Source: Streptomyces zagrosensis
GTDB lineage: Bacteria > Actinomycetota > Actinomycetes > Streptomycetales > Streptomycetaceae
Reading direction: 5' to 3'
Assembly: GCF_014203645.1 (NCBI RefSeq)
Contig: NZ_JACHJL010000010.1
Span: 1 to 64,000, forward strand
Length of the DNA: 64,000 bases
Notes under the pieces: model-generated
What the model was told of the DNA's origin: nothing
Database searches by the model: none
What the model saw: only the letters and a program-made list of their open reading frames with translations
Part shown: in pieces, positions 26,506-37,700 of the stretch
Layout of the letters: every line of letters starts with the position of its first letter
How positions within the stretch are numbered: the stretch's first letter is position 1
Position numbers and translations under genes: made by a program

Positions 26506-26527
26506 CGTGATCGGCCGGCCGATCACG
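26506..26527. other. Perfect 22-bp palindrome
   Basis: Half-site CGTGATCGGCC is followed at once by its exact complement, with no loop, about 60 bp after the lectin-like stop. Loopless dyads usually suggest a dimeric regulator site, but the position between two convergent gene ends also allows a bidirectional terminator. Confidence 0.6.
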
Positions 26528-26663
26528 GCATCGAGCTGCCGCGTCCACGTACCGGGAACCTCTTCCGACCAGCAAACAAGCTGATACTCAAGCCGCCCGT
26601 CAACGCTCCGCCGACGCCTTCGGGTCCGAAGGCCGGGCACCTCTAACGGAGCGGTGGGAACGG

Positions 26664-26694
26664 TGCCGGGGCGCCGCCAGTCGGCGCCCCGGCA
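26664..26694 (-). terminator. 13-bp stem hairpin downstream of PKS-A
   Basis: TGCCGGGGCGCCG (26664-26676) pairs perfectly with CGGCGCCCCGGCA (26682-26694) around a 5-base loop (CCAGT). It lies 22 bp beyond the stop of the last minus-strand PKS gene. Very stable and GC-rich, without a U-tract; a likely terminator of the D-C-B-A operon. Confidence 0.75.
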
Positions 26695-26716
26695 AGGCAG
26701 TGCGTACTGGTCCCCA

Positions 26717-29700
26717 CTACGTGCCGAGCTCCCGGTCGATGAGGGCGAAGACCTCGTCTGCCGTCGCGCCGGAGAGGTCCTCGTCGTCCGCGCTGTGTGG
26801 AGCATCGTCCGGCGTCACGGCCGTGTACTTCCACAGCAGCGCTTGCAGTCGGTTGACCAGCCCGGCACGGCGCGGATCGGCGGCGGGCAACCCGGCAAGC
26901 GTGGCCTCCAGCTCATCGACGTGGCCGAGCGCGGGATGCTCGTGGTCGGCGTCCGCGGGCAGCACCTGGCCCAATAGGTAACCCGCCAGCGCGCTGGGGG
27001 TCGGGTAGTCGAAGACCAAGGTGGTGGGCAGGCTCAGGCCGGTGGTGCCGCGCAGCCGGTTGCGTAGTTCGACGGCCGCGATCGAGTCAAACCCCAGCTC
27101 CTTGAACGGCCGGTCGGGCTCCACCGCGTCGAGCGAGGGATAGTGCAGTACGGACGCCACCTGGGCGCGTACCGAGTCCAACAACCGCTCGACCCGGTCC
27201 TTCGCTGGCAAAGCCGTCAGTTCCGCGCGCAGGGCCGCCGCGCCATCTGCCGCCACACCATCGGCGGGCTCCCTGGTCGCTTCGATGGCACGCAGGGCCT
27301 CCGGTACGCCTTCGAGCAGCGCACTCGGCCTGGCCAGCGTGAACAGCGGCGCGAATCGGTCCCAGGCCACGTCGGCGATAGCCACGTGCGGGTCCGCGTG
27401 GTCGAGCACCTGCCCCAGCGCGGTCAAGGCGAGCTTGGGGGCCAGCGGGGCGAGGCCCTGGCGCCGCAGGTTCTCGGTGTGCTGGCCGACCAGTTCGCTG
27501 TGCTCGTCGGTGCCGCCAGCCACCTCCCACAGGCCCCAGGTCACCGAGGCCACCCGACGCCCTTCGGCTTGGCGCCGCTGCGCCAGCGAATCCAAATGCG
27601 CGGTGGCGGCGGCATAGGCGCCGTGGTCCTTGCTTCCCCAGGCGGCGGCCACGGTGGAGAAGAACACCACCGTGTCATCGGGCCCCAGGCCACACAGCTC
27701 GTCCACATGCGGGCCGCCGTCCGCCAGGTTGGCGGCGATCACATCAGCGAGTCCGGTGGGGGTGACGTCAGTCAACGGGGCCAACTCTCCGGTGGCCGAG
27801 GTGTAGATGACCGTACCGATCCGTACGCCGTCGCCCTCCAGCCGCTTCACGAGACGGGCAACCGCTACCCGGTCGGCCGGCGCGCAGTCCGCGATCTCCA
27901 CGGCGGCACCCAGCGCGTCGAGCTCCACCGTGAGGTCCGCAGCCCCAGGGGCCTCGGGACCACCAGGGCCAAGGAGCACCACGCGTTCCGCGCCGCCCGC
28001 GGCCACCCAGCGGGCGATGTGCGCGGCGGGCCCGCTCGCGTCACCTGTGATCAGCACGGTGCCGTGCGGCTGCCAGGCTCGCTGCGGCTCCCGGCCGCCA
28101 AGCGGCGCCGGCACCAGCCGCCGCCCGAACACCCCGCTCTGCCGCAGCGCCACCTGGTCCTCGCCTGACGTCCCGGCGAGCACGGCGCGCAACAGGCCGG
28201 TGTCCACCAAGGCCGCAGTCGTGGGCAGGTCCACAAGCCCGCCCCACAGCGCCGGATGCTCCAAGGCGGCCACACGACCAAGACCCCAAAGCTGGGACTG
28301 GACAAGAGAGTTGAGGGACTCCGTATCGGATACGGCCACCGCGCCGCGGGTGACGCACCACAGCGAGGTCTCGACATCGGCGTCCACCAACGCCTGCACC
28401 AGCGCAAGCGTCCCGGCCACCCCGACGGCCAAGCTCTCGTGCTCAGGGTGCGGGCGCTCGTCGAGCCCGAGAAGGGACACTACGCGGGCAGGCGCCGCGG
28501 CCTCCTCGGCGAACTCGGCCCGCAGCGCCGCGGCCAACCTGCCGCGATCGGTGGACTCCCCCACAGGCAGCCGGCGCACCTGGCCACCCTCGGCGCCCAA
28601 TGCCTCGGTGCACAGCTCCACCCAGTCCTCGGCCCCGGCCTCGGGGCACACCACGAGCCACGAGTCGGCCGAACCTGGGCGCACCGTGAGATCGGTGCAG
28701 GGCTGCCACTCGACCCGGTAGCGCCACCCGTCCACCGTCGAGCGCTCATGTCCTGCCTTCCGCCACGCGGACAGTAGAGGCAGTACGGAGCCGAGCGAGG
28801 ACTGCACCGCGCCGCGGTCACCATCCGCCCCAGGACATATCCGCAGGGTGTCCGCGAGCGCCTGTACGTCCTCCTGCTCGACAGCGGCCCAAAACTTAGC
28901 CTCATCATCGTTGGCCCTAGGCGCGGTGACATCGGGCAAGGCATCGGGAAGCCAGTAGCGTTCGCGTTGGAAGGCGTAGGTGGGGAGGTCCACCGCGTTC
29001 GGGCGGGGATCAGCCGGGAACCAGCGGGTCCAGTCCACTGCCACGCCCGCGGCGAACGCCTGCCCCACCGACCGCACCAACTGCGCCAAGCCGCCCTGGT
29101 CACGTCGAAGGGTCGGCACGGTCGCGCCCTGCACACCAGCTTCTTCGAAGGCTTCTTGCAGACCGATGGTCAGCACCGGGTGGGTGCTGGCCTCGATGAA
29201 GATGCGGTGGCCATCGGTGAGGAGTTGACGTACGGCATCGGCGAAGCGCACCTGTTGGCGCAGGTTGGTCACCCAGTACGCGGTGGTCAACTCGGTGGTA
29301 TCAATACGCTCGGCGGTCACCGTGGAGTAGAACGCCACCTGCGACCGCACGGGCTCGATACCGGCCAGGACTCGGTGCAACTCTTCGGCGATCTCGTCCA
29401 CCTGGGCGCTGTGCGAGGCGTAGTCCACATCAATCAACCGCGCCCGACCACCACCCTCCTCACAAGCGGTCACCGCATACTGCACCTGCTCGGGTGGCCC
29501 AGACACCACCGCCGAACCAGGCCCGTTCACCGCAGCGATGCCCACACCAGCAGCCCGCTCACCCAAGTCGGCCAAGAACTCCACGGCCTTGTCCGCACTC
29601 ATCGCAAGCGACGCCATCGCACCACCACCGGCCAGCCGCCGTAGCGCCTTACTGCGTAGCGCAACGACCTTCGCACCGTCCTCCAAAGTCAGCGCACCAG

Positions 29701-31732
29701 CCACCACCGCAGCCGCAATCTCACCCTGACTGTGACCCACCACCGCCGCCGGCGTCACACCCTGATCAGCCCACACCGCCGCCAAGGACACCATCACCGC
29801 CCACAACACCGGCTGCACCACATCAACCCGACCCAAGTCACCCGCGTCCACGCCACCGCGTAGCACCTCAGACAGCGACCACTCCACATGCGGAGCAAGG
29901 GCCTGTTCGCATTCAGCTACCCGGGCAGCAAACACCGGCGAAGCCTCCAACAAGCCCGCGCCCATGCCCACCCACTGCGAACCCTGACCCGGGAACACCA
30001 ACACCGGGCCCAGGTCAGTGGCCACCGCAGCGGCAGGATCGGTCAGGGCAGGATGAGGCTCACCCCCGGCCAATGCCCCAAGACCGGCGAGGAGTTCATC
30101 ACGCGTGGTACCAGCCACCACCACACGATGGTCAAAGACCGAACGCGTCGTCACCAACGACCAACCCACATCAGCCACCGACAGACCCGGATCACCAACC
30201 ACCCGCTCAACCAACGCCCGAGCCTGCGCCCGCACCGCACCAGACGTACGCGCCGACAACACCCACGGCACCCACCCACCCACACCCATCACAGACCCCG
30301 ACCCCGACCCCGACTCAGGCCCCGGCCCAGGCCCAGACTCCACCTCCGGAGCCTGCTCCACGATCACATGCGCATTCGTCCCCGAAATGCCGAATGAGGA
30401 GACGCCCGCCCGGCGGGGGCGTTCGCTGCGGGGCCAGGCGACCGGTTCGGTGAGGAGGCGCACGCCGCCGGCTTCCCAGTCCACGTGCGGCGTCGGCTGG
30501 TCGATGTGCAGCGTGCTCGGCAGCGTCTCGCGCTGCATCGCCATGATCATCTTGATGACGCCGCCGACACCGGCCGCGGCCTGGGTGTGTCCGATGTTGG
30601 ACTTGATGGAGCCGAGCCACAGCGGCCGGTCATCGGGCCGGCCCTGACCGTAGGTCGCCAAGAGTGCCTGCGCCTCGATCGGATCGCCGAGGGAGGTCCC
30701 CGTGCCGTGCGCCTCGACCGCGTCCACCTGATCGGGGGCGAGGCGTGCGTTCTCTAGTGCTTGCCTGATCACGCGTTCCTGAGCGACGTCGTTGGGGGCG
30801 GTGAGGCCGTTGCTCGCGCCGTCCTGGTTGATCGCCGAACCGCGCAGCACGGCCAAGATGCGGTGGCCGTTTCGGCGGGCGTCCGACAGCCGCTCCAAGA
30901 GCACCAGGCCGACGCCCTCGGAGAAGCCGGTGCCGTCTGCGGACGCCGCGAAGGACTTGCAGCGGCCATCGGGTGCCAGGCCGCGCTGCCGCGAGAACTC
31001 GGCGTAGGCGGTGGGCGTGGTGAGCGAGGTGACGCCACCGGCGAGGGTCATGTCGCACTCGCCCTGCCGCAGCGCTTGAGCTGCTAGGTGCATGGCCACA
31101 AGCGAGGAGGAGCAGGCCGTGTCCACCGTCACCGCCGGGCCTTCGAGCCCGAACCAGTAGGCGACCCGGCCCGATACCACGCTGGTGAGGCTGCCGGTGG
31201 TGGCGTAGCCCTCGAAACCTGCGGGGATGTGTGGCGTACGCGAGAGGTAGTCGTGGCTGGAGACGCCCGCGTATACGCCGGTGGCCGAGCCCTTGACCTG
31301 GGCGGGGTCGATGCCGGCCCGTTCGAAGAGTTCCCAGGCGACCTCTAGCAGCAGTCGCTGCTGCGGGTCCATGGCCAGTGCCTCGCGCGGGCTGATTCCG
31401 AAGAACTCCGCGTCGAAGCGGTCGGCCCCGTCGAGGAACCCGCCGTCGCGCACATAGCTGGTCCCGGGGTGGTCCGGGTCCGGGTGGTAGAGGCCCTCCA
31501 GGTCCCAGCCACGGTCGGTGGGGAACCCCGTGATGGCGTCCGTATCGGAGGCCACCAGGTTCCACAGGTCCTCGGGGCCGCGCACGCCGCCCGGGTAGCG
31601 GCAGGCCATCCCCACGATGGCCACCGGCTCCTGGGACCGCTCCTCCACCTCCCGCAGCCGCTGCCGTGCCTGCCCGAGATCCACCGTGACCCGCTTCAGA
31701 TACTGGCGGAGCTTGTCTTCCGTGTCCGACAT
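26717..31732 (-). CDS. Type I modular PKS, one module KS-AT-KR(inactive)-ACP (PKS-A)
   Basis: A 1671-residue PKS, last of four genes read D-C-B-A. ATG 31732 was chosen over the upstream extension because GGAG lies nine bases before it and the docking helix (MSDTEDKLRQYLKRV) starts there; it follows the PKS-B stop by 16 bp. KS Cys207. AT Ser668 in GHSQGE and YASH at 771-774, predicting methylmalonyl-CoA. There is no DH or ER. The KR-like domain should not reduce: its NADPH loop reads GDASGPA, the catalytic Lys is Asn, the Ser is Thr1360 and the Asn is Thr1377, though Tyr1373 remains. Trp1365 and His1370 are retained, an A2-like signature. The module should leave a beta-ketone, possibly with the methyl centre epimerised. 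ACP Ser1550 in GFDSIAAVEL. No TE follows. Confidence 0.96.
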   Translation of the reverse strand: MSDTEDKLRQYLKRVTVDLGQARQRLREVEERSQEPVAIVGMACRYPGGVRGPEDLWNLVASDTDAITGFPTDRGWDLEGLYHPDPDHPGTSYVRDGGFLDGADRFDAEFFGISPREALAMDPQQRLLLEVAWELFERAGIDPAQVKGSATGVYAGVSSHDYLSRTPHIPAGFEGYATTGSLTSVVSGRVAYWFGLEGPAVTVDTACSSSLVAMHLAAQALRQGECDMTLAGGVTSLTTPTAYAEFSRQRGLAPDGRCKSFAASADGTGFSEGVGLVLLERLSDARRNGHRILAVLRGSAINQDGASNGLTAPNDVAQERVIRQALENARLAPDQVDAVEAHGTGTSLGDPIEAQALLATYGQGRPDDRPLWLGSIKSNIGHTQAAAGVGGVIKMIMAMQRETLPSTLHIDQPTPHVDWEAGGVRLLTEPVAWPRSERPRRAGVSSFGISGTNAHVIVEQAPEVESGPGPGPESGSGSGSVMGVGGWVPWVLSARTSGAVRAQARALVERVVGDPGLSVADVGWSLVTTRSVFDHRVVVAGTTRDELLAGLGALAGGEPHPALTDPAAAVATDLGPVLVFPGQGSQWVGMGAGLLEASPVFAARVAECEQALAPHVEWSLSEVLRGGVDAGDLGRVDVVQPVLWAVMVSLAAVWADQGVTPAAVVGHSQGEIAAAVVAGALTLEDGAKVVALRSKALRRLAGGGAMASLAMSADKAVEFLADLGERAAGVGIAAVNGPGSAVVSGPPEQVQYAVTACEEGGGRARLIDVDYASHSAQVDEIAEELHRVLAGIEPVRSQVAFYSTVTAERIDTTELTTAYWVTNLRQQVRFADAVRQLLTDGHRIFIEASTHPVLTIGLQEAFEEAGVQGATVPTLRRDQGGLAQLVRSVGQAFAAGVAVDWTRWFPADPRPNAVDLPTYAFQRERYWLPDALPDVTAPRANDDEAKFWAAVEQEDVQALADTLRICPGADGDRGAVQSSLGSVLPLLSAWRKAGHERSTVDGWRYRVEWQPCTDLTVRPGSADSWLVVCPEAGAEDWVELCTEALGAEGGQVRRLPVGESTDRGRLAAALRAEFAEEAAAPARVVSLLGLDERPHPEHESLAVGVAGTLALVQALVDADVETSLWCVTRGAVAVSDTESLNSLVQSQLWGLGRVAALEHPALWGGLVDLPTTAALVDTGLLRAVLAGTSGEDQVALRQSGVFGRRLVPAPLGGREPQRAWQPHGTVLITGDASGPAAHIARWVAAGGAERVVLLGPGGPEAPGAADLTVELDALGAAVEIADCAPADRVAVARLVKRLEGDGVRIGTVIYTSATGELAPLTDVTPTGLADVIAANLADGGPHVDELCGLGPDDTVVFFSTVAAAWGSKDHGAYAAATAHLDSLAQRRQAEGRRVASVTWGLWEVAGGTDEHSELVGQHTENLRRQGLAPLAPKLALTALGQVLDHADPHVAIADVAWDRFAPLFTLARPSALLEGVPEALRAIEATREPADGVAADGAAALRAELTALPAKDRVERLLDSVRAQVASVLHYPSLDAVEPDRPFKELGFDSIAAVELRNRLRGTTGLSLPTTLVFDYPTPSALAGYLLGQVLPADADHEHPALGHVDELEATLAGLPAADPRRAGLVNRLQALLWKYTAVTPDDAPHSADDEDLSGATADEVFALIDRELGT
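29007..30385 (-). repeat. Inverted repeat arm (PKS-A copy), paired with 3938-5310
   Basis: The end of the KS, the KS-AT linker and the AT of PKS-A are nearly identical at DNA level to the same region of PKS-F on the other strand. Only scattered substitutions and a 6-bp length difference in a Gly-Pro/Gly-Ser linker were seen. The proteins differ at about 10-12 of roughly 455 positions. Confidence 0.85.
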
Positions 31733-31748
31733 CAGTTCTCGCTCCTGA

Positions 31749-34700
31749 TCACAGTTCCCGGTCAATGAATGCGAACAGCTCGTCGTCCGACGCCGTGTCC
31801 ACCGTGTCGCTGGCCACGACGTCCTCGCCGTGCTGCGGTGTGTCGGGTCCGCTGTCGTTCAGCCTCCACAGCAGCGTCTCCAGCCGCTTGGCGAGCTTGC
31901 CGCGGACGTCGCCGTCCGGGCCGAACTGCACCATCGCCGCCTCGAACTTCGCCAACTCGTCGAAGACAGCCGCCGATGGGTCGGCCGCGGCGGGGCACAG
32001 CTTCTCGCGCAGGTCATCGGCGATGGCTGTCGGTGTCGGATGCCTGAAGATGAAGGTGGCGGGCAGCCGCAGCCCGGTGGCGGCGGAGAGTCGGTTACGC
32101 AGTTCCACGGCGGTCAGCGAGTCGAATCCCAAATCCTTGAAGGGGACGTCGCTGTGCACCGCGTTCATATCGGCGTGCCCGAGCACTGCCGCCGCGTTGC
32201 TACGTACCAGGTTGAGCAGCGTGCGGTGCTGCTCGTCGGGCGCTAGGGCGGCGAGTTGGCTTGCCCAGTTGGTGGCGGCTTGGTTGGTGGCCGCTCCGCG
32301 GCGTGCCGTGCCGGTGCTGATGAGTGCCCGGAGCTGTGCGGGCAGGGTGTCGGTGGGCTGGGCGGCCAGGGTGCGTACGTCGAGGTTGACGGCCGCGAGT
32401 TGGGCGTCGCCGTGTCGGCATGCCGCGTCCAGGAGTCGCAGCGCGTGCTCGTTGCTCAGCGCCTTGATGCCGGAGCGGTTCATCCTGGCCAGGTCCGCCT
32501 GGTCGAGGTGGCCGGTCATTCCGCTGGCATCGGCCCACAGGCCCCAGGCGATGGACACGCCCGGCAGGCCGAGTGCCCGGCGGTGGGCGGCGAGCGCGTC
32601 GCAGAAGGCGTTGGCAGCCGCGTAGGTGGCCTGTCCTGGGCTGCCGAGGGTGGCGGCAGCGGAGGAGAACATGACGAACATGCCAAGGCGTGCCCCGGCC
32701 GTCGCCGCGTGCAGGTGCGCCGCCGCGGTGGCCTTCGCCGCCCACACGGGCGCCAGGCGCTGGGCCGACTGGGAGGTCACCATGGCGTCATCGAGCACGC
32801 CCGCGGCGTGGATGACGCCGGTCAGCGGGTGCGCGGGGTCGATCCTCGCGATCAGGTCGGTGACCGCTGCCGCGTCCGTCACATCGGCCGCGACGATCCG
32901 CGCTTCGGCCCCGAGATCGGCGAGGCGCGCCAGCAGTTCGGTGGCGCCGGGCGCGTGGTGGCCCCGGCGGCTGACGAGCACCAGATGCCTGATGTCCCAG
33001 TGGCGTACGAGGTGTTCGGCTACGTGTCCACCGAGCGTTCCGGTGCCGCCGGTGATCAGTACAGTGCCGTTCGCGTCCACCGTCGCGGGCACGTCCAACA
33101 CGAGCTTTCCGGTGTGTTTGGCCTGGCTGAGGTGGCGCAGCGCCTGCCGGGCGCGGCTCAGCGGCCAGGTCCGGATCGGCGGCGGTTGCAGTGTGCCCTG
33201 CTGGAACAGTTCTCGCAGCGTGCCGAGCATCTCACCGATGCGGTCGGCGCCGGCATGGGTGATCAGGTCGTAGACCTGGTAGCTGACCTCCGGGTACGCG
33301 GCGGCCATCTGGTCGGCGTCCCGGATGTCGGTCTTGCCCATCTCCAGCAGCCGCCCGCCTTCGGCAAGTAGCCGCAGCGAGGCATCCACGAACTCGCCGG
33401 TGAGGCTGTTGAGTACGACGTCCACACCCCGGCCACCGGTGGCCTCTCGGATCGCCGTCTCGAAGTCGAGGTCACGGGAGTTGGCCCGGTGCGCCTGGTC
33501 GATGCCCATCTCGTTGAGGACGGGGTGCTTGCCTGGGCTTGCCGTGGCGTACACCTCGGCACCCAGGTGCCGGGCGATCTGTACGGCGGCCGTGCCGACG
33601 CCGCCGGTCGCGGCGTGGATGAGCACCGATTCGCCCGCCTGGACGCGCCCGAGGTGGGCGAGCCCGTACCAGGCGGTGAGGTAGGCGATCGGTACCGCCG
33701 CCGCCTGCTGGTAACTCCAGCCTTCGGGGATGGGCGTGACCAGCCGGGCGTCGGTCAGTGTGACCGGCCCAAAGGCGCGGTCGAACACGCCCATCACCCG
33801 GTCGCCAACCGCCACCCCGGCCACCCCGGGCCCGACCCCCGTAACAACGCCGGCGCCTTCGCCGCCGAGCCCGGTCTGCCCGGGCACCATGCCCAGGCCG
33901 ACCACCACATCACGGAAGTTGATGCCCGCCGCGTGCACCTCGACCCGCAACTGCCCGTCCGCCAGCGGCTGACGGACCTCGGGGCAGGGGACGGGCGAGA
34001 CGCTGTCCAAGGTGCCGCTGCCATCCGTGTCCAGGCGCCAGGCGGAGCGGGCGTCCGGTCCGACGATGCCGGCGCTCGCCGTGCCGCCACGTACCAGCCT
34101 GGGTACGAGGAGCCGTCCGCCGCGCACCGCGACCTGTGGCTCCTCAGCGGTGATGGCGCGCAGCACACTGTCCGCCAGGCCGTCACCGCCGGTCGCCGCG
34201 GCATCGGGGTCGAGGTCGAGGAGGACGAAGCGTCCCGGGTTCTCCGACTCGGCGCTTCGCACCAGACCCCACGCCCCGGCCCCGGCCACATCGACGCCGC
34301 TGCCCTCCACACCGCCGCCATGGGCCTCGGTGGCCGCGACCGCCCCGTGTGTGACGACGACCAGCCGGGAGCCCGCCAACCTCGGCTCGGAGAGCCAGGC
34401 TTGGACGAGGCTGAGCGCACGCTCCACGACGGAGCGGCCCGCGTCCGCGAGCCCTTCACCGCTGGTGGTGGGTGGCACACAGACGAGTGCGATGGGGGGT
34501 ACCGCCGCGCCCGCGTCCAGGGCATCGGCCAGCGCGGCAACGTCGGCGTATGGGCGAAGGCTCGCGCCTCCTGGCAGCGACAGGCCACCGAGGTGGAACG
34601 CGTCCTCGCCGAGCACCGACCAATCACTGTCCCCGCCCACCGATGTGTCCGGCGCGTCAACAGGCAGCAGGGGCAGCGCTGTCCAGTCGAGCGCGAACAG

Positions 34701-37700
34701 GCCGTCCGCGCCGCGCCCACCGGCGGCGTGCAACTGGTCGGCTGCGGCGGCGCGCATCGCCACCGCGTCCACCGTCAGCACCGGGGCCCCCACGGCATCG
34801 GCCACGGTCAGGCGCAGGGCCCGCTCATCGTCCCCGCTGCGCTGCTGCGGGGAGATGCGGACCCGTACGGTGCCTGCCTCGGAGGCCCAAAGGGACAGAC
34901 CGCTCCAGGCGAAGGGCAACCAGACGCGAGCATCGGCGGCGGCCTTGATACGGGGGGCCGCGGGGGCGGTGCCATTTCCGTTGCGGGTGTCGCCTCCGTT
35001 AAGGGTGTCGCCTCCGTGCGCGCCCGCTTCGAGTTGGTCGATCAGGAGAGCCGGGTGGAGCGCGGCGTCAAGGAGGGCTGGGTGGATGCCGTATCCGTCC
35101 CGCTCCCCCGCCGCCTTGGGCAGTTCCACCTCGGCGTACACATCGTCCCCATGCCGCCACGCGGCCTGAAGGCCCTGGAACGCCGGACCGTATCCATAGC
35201 CGCCGGAGGCGACCCGCTCGTAAAAGCCATCGACCTCCACCGGCTCCGCACCGGCCGGAGGCCATGCACCGCCCAGGCCCGCTGGCTGTTCGGCGCCGTC
35301 AGCAGCCGGGCTGAGCACACCCTCCGCGTGGCACACCCAGGTCGCCGCTTCGTCCAGGTCGTCATCGGGGCGGGAGTGGATTCGCAGGTCCCGCGACCCG
35401 TCGGCGGCGGGGGCGCTCACTACCACCTGTACGCGGACGTCGCCCGAGGCCGGGAGCATCAGCGGCACCTGGAGCGCCAGTTCCTCCACGCCGCCGCAAC
35501 CCGCCTCGTCCGCGGCCCGCAGCGCCCACTCGGCCAGTGCGGCACCCGGCAGGAGCACCGAGCCAGCCACCACATGCTCCGACAACCAACCCCTGCCGCC
35601 GCCAGCTGAGAGCCGACCGGTCAGCAGCAACCCGCCATCGGCCAGTGCCACGGCGGCGGGCAGCAACGCGTGCTCGACGCGCTGCAACCCCGCGGCGGCC
35701 ATGTCGCCGGCGCCCTTGCTGGTGATGAGCCAGTACGGCTCGCGTTGGAAGGCGTACGTCGGCAGGTCCACGGCGCGCGGGACGGGGTCGGCCGCGAACC
35801 AGCGGGTCCAGTCCACTGCCACGCCCGCAACGAACGCCTGCCCCACCGACCGCACCAACTGCGCCAGACCGCCCTGGTCACGTCGAAGGGTCGGCACGGT
35901 CGCGCCCTGCACACCAGCTTCTTCGAAGGCTTCTTGCAGACCGATGGTCAGCACCGGGTGGGTGCTGGCCTCGATGAAGATGCGGTGGCCATCGGTGAGG
36001 AGTTGGCGTACGGCGTCGGCGAAGCGGACCTGTTGGCGCAGGTTGGTCACCCAGTACGCGGTGGTCAACTCGGTGGTATCAATACGCTCGGCGGTCACCG
36101 TGGAGTAGAACGCCACCTGCGACCGCACGGGCTCGATACCGGCCAGGACTTGGTGCAACTCTTCCGCGATCTCGTCCACCTGGGCGCTGTGTGAGGCGTA
36201 GTCCACATCGATCAACCGCGCCCGACCACCACCCTCCTCACATGCGGTCATCGCATACTGCACCTGCTCCGGTGGTCCTGACACCACCGCCGAACCAGGC
36301 CCGTTGACCGCGGCGATGCCCACACCGGCAGCCTGCTCACCCAAGTCGGCCAGGAACTCCACGGCCTTGTCCGCACTCATGGCAAGCGATGCCATCGCAC
36401 CGCCACCGGCCAGGCGCCGTAGCGCCTTACTGCGTAGCGCAACGACCTTCGCACCGTCCTCCAAAGTCAGCGCGCCAGCCACCACCGCAGCCGCAATCTC
36501 ACCTTGACTGTGACCCACCACGGCTGCCGGAGTGACGCCCTGATCAGCCCACACCGCGGCCAGGGAGACCATCACCGCCCAGAGCACCGGCTGCACCACA
36601 TCGACCCGACCCAAGTCGGCCGCGTCCACGCCACCGCGTAGGACCTCGGACAGCGACCACTCCACATGCGGAGCAAGAGCTCGCTCACACTCCGCTACCC
36701 GCGCCGCAAACACCGGCGAAGCTTCGAGCAGACCCGCGCCCATGCCCACCCACTGCGAACCCTGACCCGGGAACACCAACACCGGGCCCGCGCTGTCGAT
36801 GGTGGTGGACGCCTCGTGGTTGACCACGTCCGGATGGGCCTCGCCTGACGCCAGGGCTTGGAGTCCGGCGAGCCATTCCGCCCGGTGGTGGCCGGTGATC
36901 ACTGCTCGGTGTTCGAACAGGGACCTGGTGGTGATGAGTGACCAGCCGACATCAACGGGCGATAGGTCGGGTTGGGAGGCCAGGTGTTCAGCGAGCGCCT
37001 TCGCCTGGCCGCGCAGGGCCTCTCCACTACGGGCCGACAGCGCCCAGGGCAGCGGGGTGCTGCCGTCGTGCGGTGTCGGGGTGGGCGCGTCGGGCTCGAT
37101 GGAATCGGGGGCTTGTTCGATGATGAGGTGGGCGTTGGTGCCCGAGGCGCCGAAGGACGATACGCCCGCCCGACGTGGATGACCGTTTTGCGGCCACTCA
37201 ACAGCCTCGGTCAAAAGCCGCACCGCCCCCGCATCCCATTCCACATGCGGCGTCGGCTCATCGATATGCAACGACGGCGGCAACACCCCCTTGCGCATCG
37301 CCATCACCATCTTGATGACACCCGCTACACCCGCGGCAGCCTGCGTATGACCAATATTCGACTTGATCGAACCCAACCACAGCGGTTTGTCCGCCGAACG
37401 CTCCTGCCCATACGTCGCAAGCACCGCCTGCGCCTCAATCGGATCACCCAACGTCGTGCCCGTACCATGCGCCTCCACCGCATCCACATCCGCTGGAGAA
37501 AGCCGCGCATTCGCCAACGCCTGCCGAATCACCCGCTGCTGCGACGGACCATTCGGCGCCGTCATCCCATTTGACGCACCATCTTGATTCACCGCCGAAC
37601 CACGCACCACCGCCAACACCCGATGCCCGTTACGCCGCGCATCCGACAACCGCTCCAGCAACAGCACCCCTACGCCCTCGCCCCAACCGGTGCCGTCCGC

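Noticed and set aside
26389..26805. Minus-strand frame overlapping the lectin-like gene end and the PKS-A end
   Set aside because: It overlaps coding DNA at both ends and contains the hairpin and palindrome; the translation looks like a shadow frame.
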